From: Clostridia bacterium
Lineage (GTDB): Bacteria; Bacillota; Clostridia; Christensenellales; Borkfalkiaceae
Reading direction: 5' to 3'
Assembly: GCA_017558105.1 (NCBI GenBank)
Contig: JAFYWI010000009.1
Location: forward strand, 1 to 64,000
DNA: 64,000 bases
Shown: piece after piece, positions 26,129 to 34,220 of the stretch
How the letters are laid out: every line of letters begins with the position of its first letter
How positions within the stretch are numbered: the stretch's first letter is position 1
Notes under the pieces: model-generated
The model's input: the letters and a program-made list of their open reading frames with translations, nothing else
What the model was told of the DNA's origin: nothing
Database searches by the model: none
Program-made: the position numbers and the translations under genes

Positions 26129-27655
26129 ATGAAAAAACTGTTATTTTCTAAAATTAAAGAATCTTTATTTTCGGTTTTACCCGTAACTTTAATAGTTATA
26201 ATATTAAATTTTACGCCGTTGTTAAACTTAGAACTTAAAGAAATTATAGTTTTTAGTGTATCTGCCTTATTTTTAATTTTAGGAATAGGTTTTTTTACGC
26301 TTGGGGCAGACGTCGCAATGACTCCTATGGGAGAAAGAGTAGGCGCAGGTTTAACCAAAAGTAAAAACTTAAGTTTATTGCTTATAGTAGGTTTTGCAAT
26401 GGGGCTACTTATAACCATTGCCGAGCCAGATTTAACCGTTTTGGCAAACCAAGTAGGTTCTTCGCTTATTATAATTTTCGTTGGGCTTGGAGTTGGCTTG
26501 TTTTTGTTGCTTTCTATATTAAAAATAGTTTTTAAAATAGATTTATCTACAATGCTATTATATTTTTATATGGTATTGTTTGCACTTGGCCTTTTAGGGC
26601 TAACGTTAGCACCAGAAACTTTTGCAAAGTTTATACCACTTTCTTTTGATTCTGGCGGGGTTACCACAGGCCCTATAACCGTTCCTTTTATAATGGCGCT
26701 TGGCGTTGGTATTGCAACTACCATTGGTGGCAGAAATGCAAGCGAAAACAGTTTTGGTTTAGTGGCAATGTGTTCTATTGGTCCAATTTTAGCAGTTTTG
26801 GTTATGAGCATTATTAGTGGTGGCAACGTTTCTACACCAAGCCCAGAAGATTATCTTTTAAGCGAAGATATTTTCTCTGCCGTTTTACACACTTTGGGAA
26901 CTACCACTAAAGACGTAACTATTGCGTTAGGTTTAGTAGTGCTATTTTTCTTTGTAATAAACTTTATTTTCTTAAAACTACCAAAACAAAAAATATTACA
27001 AATTTTAGTAGGTACGTTATACACCTACGTAGGCTTAATAGTTTTCTTAACGGCAGTTCACGTTGGGTTTATGCCTGTTGGCTTTAAAATGGGTAGCGAA
27101 CTTGCAAAGGCTTCGCCTATAGCAGTAACCATAGTTGCATTTGTACTAGGTTTAGTGGTAGTATTGGCAGAACCTGCCGTTCACGTGTTAAATAAACAAG
27201 TAGAAGAAATTACTAACGGCACGGTATCTAAAAAGGCTATGATGATTGCGTTAAGCATAGGCGTAGGGCTATCTATTTGCCTTTCCGTAATAAGAATAAT
27301 TTTTAATTTTTCTATTTTATATTATTTAATTCCAGGTTATTTAATATCTTTAGGGCTTTCGTTTTTCGTGCCAAAAATTTACACAGCTATTGCGTTTGAC
27401 TCTGGTGGGGTTGCATCTGGTCCACTAACTTCCACTTTTATATTGCCTTTTGCAATAGGTGTTTGCTATGCTCTTGGCGGAGAAGTAGAAGTATTGCTAA
27501 ACGGTTTCGGCATAGTTGCAATGGTCGCAATGACGCCTTTAATAACAATTCAACTTTTAGGCTTTACTGCCGTTTCTAAAAAGCACGTTAGCCAAAAACT
27601 TGCAATGAAAAAGATTTTGGGCGAAGAAGACGACCAAATTATTCGTTTCTTATAG
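26129..27655 (+). CDS. DUF1538 family polytopic membrane protein
   Basis: 508 residues from ATG 26129 (GGAGC 8 bases before). The upstream ATG at 26096 overlaps a TATACT -10 at 26100. About 12 to 14 hydrophobic segments form two tandem homologous halves. Each half contains the repeated signatures FDSGGVTTGPITVPF (first half) and FDSGGVASGPLTSTF (second half), and TIAEPDLTVLANQV versus VLAEPAVHVLNKQV. This internal inverted or tandem duplication is typical of secondary transporters. The family is DUF1538 with no proven substrate known to me. It is followed closely by two PII-like proteins, which suggests a transporter or channel gated by small signal-sensing trimers (inference). Confidence 0.8.
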   Translation: MKKLLFSKIKESLFSVLPVTLIVIILNFTPLLNLELKEIIVFSVSALFLILGIGFFTLGADVAMTPMGERVGAGLTKSKNLSLLLIVGFAMGLLITIAEPDLTVLANQVGSSLIIIFVGLGVGLFLLLSILKIVFKIDLSTMLLYFYMVLFALGLLGLTLAPETFAKFIPLSFDSGGVTTGPITVPFIMALGVGIATTIGGRNASENSFGLVAMCSIGPILAVLVMSIISGGNVSTPSPEDYLLSEDIFSAVLHTLGTTTKDVTIALGLVVLFFFVINFIFLKLPKQKILQILVGTLYTYVGLIVFLTAVHVGFMPVGFKMGSELAKASPIAVTIVAFVLGLVVVLAEPAVHVLNKQVEEITNGTVSKKAMMIALSIGVGLSICLSVIRIIFNFSILYYLIPGYLISLGLSFFVPKIYTAIAFDSGGVASGPLTSTFILPFAIGVCYALGGEVEVLLNGFGIVAMVAMTPLITIQLLGFTAVSKKHVSQKLAMKKILGEEDDQIIRFL

Positions 27656-27663
27656 GAGGGGTT

Positions 27664-28107
27664 ATGCCAAGTAGATTAATTAAAAAAGTGGCAGAAACAA
27701 TCACTAAAAAACCATCTGCTATAAAAGAAGAAAATAAAAAAGAAGTTTCTAACGTAAGAAAATTAAAAATTCTAATAACGGTTGTAGATAGAAGTAAAAC
27801 GATGTTTTACGAAGATTTATTAGAAAGTTTTGAAATAAACGTTCAAATGGTATTATACGGGCACGGCACGGCAAGTTCGCAAATGCGTGCGCTGTTAGGT
27901 GTTGCCGAAGGCGATAAATCAGTTATAATTTCGTTTATTAGGGAAGATAAAGTTAAAGAAACGTTAGAAGTTTTAAGTGAAAAATTTAAGAAGGTAAGAA
28001 ACGGCAAGGGTATTGCGTATACTATTCCGTTAGATAGTATTATTGGCGTTGCAATGTACCAACTATTAAGCAACGATAGAACTATTAAAGAAGGGGGAAA
28101 GAAATAA
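27664..28107 (+). CDS. PII-like nitrogen-regulator-family protein 1
   Basis: 147 residues, AGGAGG ribosome site 9 bases after the DUF1538 stop. After a lysine-rich N-terminal ~40 residues, the sequence LKILITVVDRSKTMFYEDLLESF...VQMVLYGHGTASSQMRALLGV has the beta-alpha-beta pattern of GlnB/SbtB-like trimers, ending with a second beta-alpha-beta (GIAYTIPLDSIIGVAMYQLL). The canonical uridylylated T-loop tyrosine motif is absent, so it is a PII-like sensor rather than GlnB. The extra basic N-terminus could contact membrane lipids or the DUF1538 protein (inference). Confidence 0.7.
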   Translation: MPSRLIKKVAETITKKPSAIKEENKKEVSNVRKLKILITVVDRSKTMFYEDLLESFEINVQMVLYGHGTASSQMRALLGVAEGDKSVIISFIREDKVKETLEVLSEKFKKVRNGKGIAYTIPLDSIIGVAMYQLLSNDRTIKEGGKK

Positions 28108-28445
28108 TGAAAAAGGCTTATAAATGCGTTTTAGCAATTGTAAACACAGGTTTTTCTGAAGTGGCTATGGAATCTGCTAAAAGTGCAGGCGCTACCGGTG
28201 GCACAATTTTAACCGCAAGGGGAACTGCAAGTAAAGAAGCAGAAAAGTTTTTTAATATTTCTATTCAACCAGAAAAAGAAATAGTTATGATATTATGTAA
28301 AACGGATTTAGTAGACGGAATACTAAATAATTTATATAAAGCAATTGGTTCTTCTACTCAAGCACAAGGCATAGCATTTGCTTTGCCTGTAGATGAAGTT
28401 TGTGGCTTAGAAGAAAAAATTAAAGAAGAGAACCAACAAAAGTAA
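28107..28445 (+). CDS. PII-like nitrogen-regulator-family protein 2
   Basis: 112 residues, start overlapping the previous stop (TAATG). It reads KCVLAIVNTGFSEVAMESAKSAGATGGTILTARGTASKEAEKFF...EKEIVMILCK, the beta-alpha-beta-alpha fold of PII-like proteins, and a C-terminal GIAFALPVDEVCGL strand like its partner's. It is shorter, without the basic extension. Two different PII-like subunits behind one membrane protein suggest a heteromeric regulator or two separate sensors. No nitrogen-assimilation genes are adjacent. Family confident, role unknown. Confidence 0.72.
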   Translation: MKKAYKCVLAIVNTGFSEVAMESAKSAGATGGTILTARGTASKEAEKFFNISIQPEKEIVMILCKTDLVDGILNNLYKAIGSSTQAQGIAFALPVDEVCGLEEKIKEENQQK

Positions 28446-28463
28446 AAAACGAAAGGTAAATTA

Positions 28464-28496
28464 AAAAAGCAAGGCGAACTCGCCTTGCTTTTTAAG
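28464..28496. terminator. Bidirectional terminator between convergent genes
   Basis: AAAAAAGCAAGGCGA-AC-TCGCCTTGCTTTTT hairpin with A and T runs, serving the PII-like operon on plus and the SDR gene on minus. Confidence 0.85.
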
Positions 28497-28503
28497 TTTT
28501 TAT

Positions 28504-29280
28504 TTACATTTGTTGACCACCGGTAACGTTTATTGCTTGACCAGTCATATAAGAAGATTGGTCAGACGCTAAAAACACCATAGCATTTTCAATATCTAAA
28601 TATTCGCAAGACCTTTTCATAGGAACTTGGTTAATATATTTTTCGCGAACGGCTTCTTCGCTAATACCTTGGTTAGCAGCGTATTGCTTAAATAAACTAT
28701 TAACCCATAGTGGAGAGTTAAGTAGGTTGCCAGGGCAAATGCAGTTAACCCTAACGCCGTGTTCTGCAAATTCAAGGGCTAAACTTTGCGTTAAGCCAAC
28801 ACCACCGAATTTACTTGCTGCATAAGCGCCGTTTTTGAAACTTCCTTTTCTACCAGATTTGCTGTTAATTTGAATAATGCTACCACTCTTTCTTTCTAAC
28901 ATATATGGAGCAAATGCTTTTACCGTGTTAAAATACCCGTTTAAGTTAATGTTAGTAACAAGGGCAAAGGCTTCTGCAGAAAGATTATAAATATCGCCAC
29001 TCTTTAGAATTGCAGCATTGCTAATTAAAATATCAACTTTACCCCATTTTTCAATAACCGTTTTAGCCGCTTCTTGCAAAGATGCAAAGTTCGTTACGTC
29101 TACTGCTATGGCAATACCTTCGTTTAGAGAAGATGCAACTTTAGTAGCCCCTTCAAAATTAACGTCGCAAACTGCTACCTTACAGCCTTCTTTATCAAGT
29201 CTTTTAGCAAGCGCTTCGCCAAGACCTTGGCTTGCGCCCGTTACTACTGCAACTTTTCCTTTTAAATCAATTAAACTCAT
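28504..29280 (-). CDS. SDR oxidoreductase, sorbitol-6-phosphate dehydrogenase-like
   Basis: 258 residues, classical short-chain dehydrogenase: TGASQGLGEALA dinucleotide motif, DVNF after strand 2 (NAD preference), SNAAIL, catalytic Ser in INSKSGRKG and Y-x3-K in YAASKFGG. The C-terminal region SPLWVNSLFKQYA and the ending TGQAINVTGGQQM closely resemble SrlD/GutD sorbitol-6-phosphate 2-dehydrogenases. No sorbitol PTS is near; instead the gene follows a PHP-domain protein by 11 bases. A different polyol or sugar phosphate is possible. Confidence 0.7.
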   Translation of the reverse strand: MSLIDLKGKVAVVTGASQGLGEALAKRLDKEGCKVAVCDVNFEGATKVASSLNEGIAIAVDVTNFASLQEAAKTVIEKWGKVDILISNAAILKSGDIYNLSAEAFALVTNINLNGYFNTVKAFAPYMLERKSGSIIQINSKSGRKGSFKNGAYAASKFGGVGLTQSLALEFAEHGVRVNCICPGNLLNSPLWVNSLFKQYAANQGISEEAVREKYINQVPMKRSCEYLDIENAMVFLASDQSSYMTGQAINVTGGQQM

Positions 29281-29291
29281 TGTAATTCTCC

Positions 29292-30560
29292 TTATAATTT
29301 TATAGTATTTCTTCCTATAGCAGAAAATTTACTAATTCTTTCTGCTAAAGATGGTGTTTCTTTTATAGTTTTTGCGCTAAACATACCGTAATCAATGCCT
29401 TTTTCGCTACAAATATGTTCGTGGCCTATTAATGCCCAAGTGGAATCTATTAGGTGAGAAAATTCTGGTTTAGCAAGAGCAGGGCAGTCGAATTTTTGCC
29501 TTGAAGAATTTATATCTTCACCACTAATTTCAAACAAGCCGTTTGCTCTGCATAGGCCCATAATTCTTTCTAATTGTTTAGGCGTATTTCTCGTTGGCAT
29601 ATATGCTATTGCTAAAAACCCCGTTTTAATAAGTTCAGTGATTAATTCATCTAAAAAAGAATCTTCAAACTTTGCCGTCTTTTTATCGCCCGTAACGGAA
29701 TTACCAACGTCTCCTAAATATGCGTAGGCAGGTATTGCACCCATTTCTTTAACGAATTTAACAAATTCTTCTGCGTTAGGCATTTCTTCGTCTGCGTCAA
29801 TATAAAAGAATTTAGTATCTGCTTTTAACACGCCTAAAAGGTCGTATAAAAAGTGGGGGTTTTGTTGGTCTAATAAATAGCCTTGTATTTTAGAAGAAAT
29901 TTCTAATTTTAAGTCGTTGCCCAAAAATTCTACTAATTGGTTAGTTCTGCCAAACCTATTTGCAAGTTTAATAGCCAACGCGTAAAGTAAATGCCTTTCC
30001 GTTATGCTACCACCTTCGTTTGCTTTAGATATTGGGTAAACGTCTTTATAAAAATCTAATTCCAAGCCAAACTTTCCGTATTTTTCCGTAATAAGTTGGC
30101 ACATTTTTTCATCTCTTAAATACCTTTGCTTGCGATAAGGGGCTAAATAATCGTTAAACTTTTTAAGGTTTTGTTTAGGGATGCCGTGCGCAGCCATATA
30201 AATACAGTCTGGCTGGTCTGGGTGGTTAATTTTGCCAAAACCTTTGTTAAATTTTGCCCTAACTTCAACCCCGCAAGTGCTACCAAGCCCAAGTAGTTTT
30301 GTTGCCATTTTAAATTCTTCTGCACCAGAAAGTGAATCGTGGTCCATAATGCCAGCAGAAGTAAGCCCTGCTAGATATGCGTAATATGCCGCTTTGGTTG
30401 GAGAATAAGGTGAAAAAGAATAAATTGTGTGTATGTGGTTGTTCGCGTCGTTTTCTCTGCGAACGGGTTTTTCTTTTTTAACACTTAAAATTTCCTTTAA
30501 TGCCGTTAAACGTTCGGTAGAAGTATTGGCATTAAGTTTTTCTAGTAATAATTGGCTCAT
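29292..30560 (-). CDS. PHP-domain metal-dependent hydrolase of unknown substrate
   Basis: 422 residues. The N-terminal PHP signature is visible as NHIHTIYSFSPYSPTKAA (metal-binding H-x-H) followed by SAGIMDHDSLSGAEEF. Further candidates for metal ligands are GVEVRA (E), the H in AAHGIP, and the C-terminal EISGEDINSS and GHEHICS stretches. Members of this class include phosphoesterases; the substrate here is unknown. It is the first gene of a two-gene unit with an SDR resembling sorbitol-6-phosphate dehydrogenase, so it may act on a sugar or polyol phosphate. RBS AAAGGG precedes the ATG. Confidence 0.7.
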   Translation of the reverse strand: MSQLLLEKLNANTSTERLTALKEILSVKKEKPVRRENDANNHIHTIYSFSPYSPTKAAYYAYLAGLTSAGIMDHDSLSGAEEFKMATKLLGLGSTCGVEVRAKFNKGFGKINHPDQPDCIYMAAHGIPKQNLKKFNDYLAPYRKQRYLRDEKMCQLITEKYGKFGLELDFYKDVYPISKANEGGSITERHLLYALAIKLANRFGRTNQLVEFLGNDLKLEISSKIQGYLLDQQNPHFLYDLLGVLKADTKFFYIDADEEMPNAEEFVKFVKEMGAIPAYAYLGDVGNSVTGDKKTAKFEDSFLDELITELIKTGFLAIAYMPTRNTPKQLERIMGLCRANGLFEISGEDINSSRQKFDCPALAKPEFSHLIDSTWALIGHEHICSEKGIDYGMFSAKTIKETPSLAERISKFSAIGRNTIKL

Positions 30561-30693
30561 AAAAATCCCTTTAAGTTTAATTATTTTTATTATATAACAA
30601 AATTAAGAAAGTGTCAAAATATTTTACGGTAAGGCAAAAAAATGTTAAAAAATTAAAAGTTATATTTTTATATATAAAATATATATAAAACGT

Positions 30694-30722
30694 TTGACAA
30701 AGAAATAAAAATAATGTAGAAT
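30694..30722 (+). promoter_or_regulatory. Promoter of the amino-acid symporter gene
   Basis: TTGACA (30694-30699), 17 bases, TAGAAT (30717-30722). Confidence 0.8.
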
Positions 30723-30750
30723 TTTTGCATTGTTAACAAGGGAGTTTTTT

Positions 30751-32157
30751 ATGGAAGCAATAGTAAACTTTATTTATGATAATATATTAAGTATACTTAT
30801 GATGGTTTTATTAATCGGCGTAGGTATATTTTTAACGGTAAGAACCAAAGTTTTACAATTTAGAAAGTTTGGTTATACGATGAAAAATACGGTTGGCAGT
30901 TTATTTGATAAAAACCAACACGCAAAAGATAAGGGTAGCGTAAGCCCTTTCCAAGCCGCAACAACTGCATTAGCAGGCACTATTGGTACTGGTAGTATAG
31001 CAGGTGTTGCAACTGCTTTAGTTGCAGGTGGCCCAGGTGCTGTTTTTTGGATGTGGATAAGCGCACTACTAGGTATGGTTACAAAATATTCTGAAATAGT
31101 GTTATCTTTAAAATTCCGTGAAAAGAATAAAGAAGGCGCGTGGGTTGGTGGACCTATGTATTATTTACATAAAGGTTTAGGCAAAAAATGGCTTGCAATA
31201 GTTTTTGCAATATTTGCCATGATTGCTTGTATTGGTACTGGTAACGCAACGCAATCTAACGCAATATCAGGCGTATTAAATTCATCTTTACAAGTTCCTA
31301 CTTGGGTAACTGGTTTAGTTTTAACCATAATTGTTGCTTTAGTTATTTTAGGTGGTGTAAAAAGAATTGCTTCCGTTAACGAAAAAATGGTTCCTGCAAT
31401 GGCTGTTATATTTATAGTTTTAGCACTTGTAGTTTTAGGAATAAACATAACAAACGTTCCAAACGCGTTTGTAATGATTTTCACAGAAGCGTTTAATTTT
31501 GATTCCGTTCTTGGTGGTGTTGCAGGTTACGGCGTATTATCTGCTATGCGTTTTGGTGTTGGTAGAGGTGTAATTACCAACGAAGCAGGTTTAGGTAGCG
31601 CACCTATAGCACACGCGGCTTCAAGCACAACAGACCCTGCTAAACAAGGTTTATGGGGTATGTTTGAAGTGTTTATTACAACTATTGTAATTTGTACTAT
31701 ATCTGCTTTAATAATATTATCTTCAGATGCATATGCAGTAATTTACGCAGCGAAAGAGTTAGACCCAGCCTTAAACGGTGCATCGTTAAGTGGCGCAGCA
31801 TTTAGCGAAGCCTTACCAGGCGTTGGCCAATATGGTGTTGCGTTAGTTACAATATTCTTCTCTTTATCTACCATTTTAGGTTGGGGGTACTACGGCGAAG
31901 TTTGTGCCGGCTACCTATTCCCAAAACACAGAAACGTTGCAATTTTAGTTTATAGAATTATTTACGTTGTTTTCGTTTTCGTAGGCTCGGTAGCAAATAT
32001 TCAAATCGTTTGGAGGTTATCAGATTGCTTTAACGTTTTAATGGCACTACCTAACTTAATAGGGTTAGTTGCCCTTTCTAAAGTAGTTGTAAACTGCACT
32101 AAAGAACATTTTAACAAAAAGAAAGAAGAGCCAGAAGAAGCCCCTGTAGAAGAATAA
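30751..32157 (+). CDS. Alanine/glycine:cation symporter (AGCS family)
   Basis: 468 residues from ATG 30751 behind AAGGGAG. Hydrophobic with about 11 segments. AGCS hallmarks include PFQAATTALAGTIGTGSIAGVATAL near residue 70-95, GPGAVFWMWI, KYSEIVLSLKFREKNKEG, GGPMYYLHKGLG, and the C-terminal EVCAGYLF. Takes up alanine or glycine with Na+ at the cytoplasmic membrane. Has its own promoter and terminator, so it is a single-gene unit. Confident about family; substrate preference not determined. Confidence 0.92.
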   Translation: MEAIVNFIYDNILSILMMVLLIGVGIFLTVRTKVLQFRKFGYTMKNTVGSLFDKNQHAKDKGSVSPFQAATTALAGTIGTGSIAGVATALVAGGPGAVFWMWISALLGMVTKYSEIVLSLKFREKNKEGAWVGGPMYYLHKGLGKKWLAIVFAIFAMIACIGTGNATQSNAISGVLNSSLQVPTWVTGLVLTIIVALVILGGVKRIASVNEKMVPAMAVIFIVLALVVLGINITNVPNAFVMIFTEAFNFDSVLGGVAGYGVLSAMRFGVGRGVITNEAGLGSAPIAHAASSTTDPAKQGLWGMFEVFITTIVICTISALIILSSDAYAVIYAAKELDPALNGASLSGAAFSEALPGVGQYGVALVTIFFSLSTILGWGYYGEVCAGYLFPKHRNVAILVYRIIYVVFVFVGSVANIQIVWRLSDCFNVLMALPNLIGLVALSKVVVNCTKEHFNKKKEEPEEAPVEE

Positions 32158-32165
32158 AACGAAAT

Positions 32166-32196
32166 TAAGGTTAAGCAAAATTGCTTAACCTTTTTT
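32166..32196 (+). terminator. Terminator of the AGCS gene
   Basis: AAGGTTAAGCA-AAAT-TGCTTAACCTT followed by T run. Confidence 0.85.
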
Positions 32197-32261
32197 ATTT
32201 TTGCCGTTGAAATTTACATTTTAGTATGGTATTATAATTAAAAAATATAATGGAGTAAAAA

Positions 32262-33053
32262 ATGAAAACTTTTTTAATAACCGGTGCGTACGGCGGTATG
32301 GGTGGCGCAACAGTTAAACTACTTAAAAGTATGGGGCATAGAGTAATCGCACTAGACTTGAAAGTAGAAAACGAAGAAGAAAACGTTTTACCGGTTAGCG
32401 TAGATATAACTAACGAACAATCTATTGTAAACGCATTTAATTTTGTGAAAGAAAAAGTAGATAAAATAGACGGAATTATTCATTTTGCAGGCATATATAA
32501 CCTAAATTCTTTAGTAGAAATAACTAATGAAGATTTTACTAAAATATTCGATATAAACGTAAAAGGTGCATACTTAATTAACAAAACCTTTTTGCCTTTA
32601 TTAAAAAAGGGGAGTAGTATAATTTTAACCACTAGCGAATTAGCCCCTTTAGACCCACTTCCTTTTACGGGTATTTACGCAGTAACCAAAAGCGCACTAG
32701 ATAAATATGCTTATTCACTTCGTATGGAATTGCAACTTTTAGGAATTAACGTTTCTGTTTTAAGGGCTGGGGCAGTAAAAACTAATATGCTTGGCGCTTC
32801 TACCACTGCGTTAGATAAATTTATAGAAAACACTAATATATATAGTTGCAATGCAACTCGTTTTAAGAAAATTGTAGATAGCGTAGAGGCGAAAAACGTT
32901 TCGCCAGAAAAAATTGCTAAAAAATGCTTAAAAATATTAAACAAAAAGAAACCGAAATTCGCCTACGCCATAAACAGAAATAAATTATTATTGTTGTTAA
33001 ATATAATGCCAAAAAGTTTTCAGTTTTGGGTAATTAAAAAAATATTAAAATAA
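32262..33053 (+). CDS. Short-chain dehydrogenase/reductase
   Basis: 263 residues with the nucleotide-binding motif TGAYGGMGGATV at residues 7-18, DLKVEN after strand 2, FAGIYN, catalytic Ser in LTTSELAPL and Y-x3-K in YAVTKSALDKYA. The C-terminal part (SPEKIAKKCLKILNKKKPKFAYAINRNKLLLLLNIMP) resembles lipid- or retinol/11-beta-HSD-like SDRs that end in a hydrophobic or basic helix. Substrate unknown. RBS GGAG before ATG. No operon partner; a separate promoter precedes the next gene. Confidence 0.75.
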   Translation: MKTFLITGAYGGMGGATVKLLKSMGHRVIALDLKVENEEENVLPVSVDITNEQSIVNAFNFVKEKVDKIDGIIHFAGIYNLNSLVEITNEDFTKIFDINVKGAYLINKTFLPLLKKGSSIILTTSELAPLDPLPFTGIYAVTKSALDKYAYSLRMELQLLGINVSVLRAGAVKTNMLGASTTALDKFIENTNIYSCNATRFKKIVDSVEAKNVSPEKIAKKCLKILNKKKPKFAYAINRNKLLLLLNIMPKSFQFWVIKKILK

Positions 33054-33097
33054 AAAATTTTTTATAAAGAATAAAGTAAATAAAAGTTAAAACCCCG

Positions 33098-33126
33098 TTG
33101 ACAAAGGGTAAAAAGAATACTATAAT
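33098..33126 (+). promoter_or_regulatory. Promoter of the hydrolase-GH2 pair
   Basis: Perfect TTGACA (33098-33103), 17 bases, perfect TATAAT (33121-33126); AGGAG and ATG at 33168 follow. Confidence 0.88.
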
Positions 33127-33167
33127 TAAAACAAACAAAAAACTTGTAAATAAAAGGAGATTTAACT

Positions 33168-34196
33168 ATGTTAAACAACGGCTATTGTCACGACCTAATT
33201 AGAGATAAAATGGTTCAAAAATTAGCTTACAACGAAACTAACGACTACCAAACTTGGAAAAAACAAATAAAAGAAAAGTTTTATGAACTTTTAGGTTTAG
33301 AAGATATAGAAAATAACAGGGCTAAAGACCCAAAATTCACTATTGAAAGTGTAGAAGAAAAAGAAGAATATACTCAAACACGTTTTACCTTTGAAAGTGA
33401 AGAAGGTTGTACGACGCCTTGCTATTTATTAGTTCCTAAAAAAATAAAAAAGGAAAAATACCCAGTAGCAATAGTAATGCAAGGTCACTCTCCAGGGTTC
33501 CATAACTCTATTGGCGTAATTAAAACTCCTGCAGACGAACATTTTCAACCAAGGGGCCAACTTGCTATTCAAGCAGTTAGAAACGGCTTTATTGGTTTAG
33601 CAATAGAACAAAGGGGTATGGGCGAAAGAGTAGAAGGCACTGAAGAAAGGGGTTATAACTGCCACTATAGTGCAATGACGGCTATTCATATGGGTAGAAC
33701 CGTTGCTGGCGAAAGAATTTTCGATATTTCTTGTGCAATAGATATTATTACCGAACACTTCCCAGTGTGCGACGTAGATAAAATTTTAATCACTGGTAAC
33801 TCTGGTGGTGGTACTGCAAGTTATTACGCAGGTTGTTATGATGAAAGAATTAAAATTTGTGCTCCATCTTGCGCGTTCAGTTCTTATAAAGATTCTATTT
33901 TAGATATAGGCCATTGCCCTTGCAACCATATTCCAGGCGCATTTAAGTGGTTTGATATGGGCGACTTAGCAGGGCTTATCGCTAAAAGAAAATTACTTAT
34001 TATTGCCGGCGTTAACGACGATATTTTCCCAATAGCAGGTGTTAGACGTCAATTTGAAATAGTTAATAAAATTTACAAAAAAGAAAACGCAGAAGAAAAA
34101 GCAGAACTAATTATTACTCCAAAAGAACACTGGTGGTGTGTAGATATCGTTTGGCCCGCTTTAGTTAAGGCTGCAAAAGAATTAAATTGGTTTTAA
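33168..34196 (+). CDS. Alpha/beta hydrolase (acetyl-xylan-esterase/DLH-like)
   Basis: 342 residues with no signal peptide. A ~75-residue helical N-terminal part is followed by an alpha/beta hydrolase core: PVAIVMQGHSPG (oxyanion region), EQRGMGER, the nucleophile elbow GNSGGG, an acid candidate in GVNDDIFP and the catalytic His in PKEHWWCVD. This layout fits the intracellular Abhydrolase_7/acetyl-xylan-esterase-like group. It is 24 bases upstream of a GH2-like glycosidase, so it probably removes acyl groups from an imported oligosaccharide (inference). Confidence 0.75.
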   Translation: MLNNGYCHDLIRDKMVQKLAYNETNDYQTWKKQIKEKFYELLGLEDIENNRAKDPKFTIESVEEKEEYTQTRFTFESEEGCTTPCYLLVPKKIKKEKYPVAIVMQGHSPGFHNSIGVIKTPADEHFQPRGQLAIQAVRNGFIGLAIEQRGMGERVEGTEERGYNCHYSAMTAIHMGRTVAGERIFDISCAIDIITEHFPVCDVDKILITGNSGGGTASYYAGCYDERIKICAPSCAFSSYKDSILDIGHCPCNHIPGAFKWFDMGDLAGLIAKRKLLIIAGVNDDIFPIAGVRRQFEIVNKIYKKENAEEKAELIITPKEHWWCVDIVWPALVKAAKELNWF

Positions 34197-34220
34197 TATA
34201 AGGGCTTTATAGGAGAAAAA

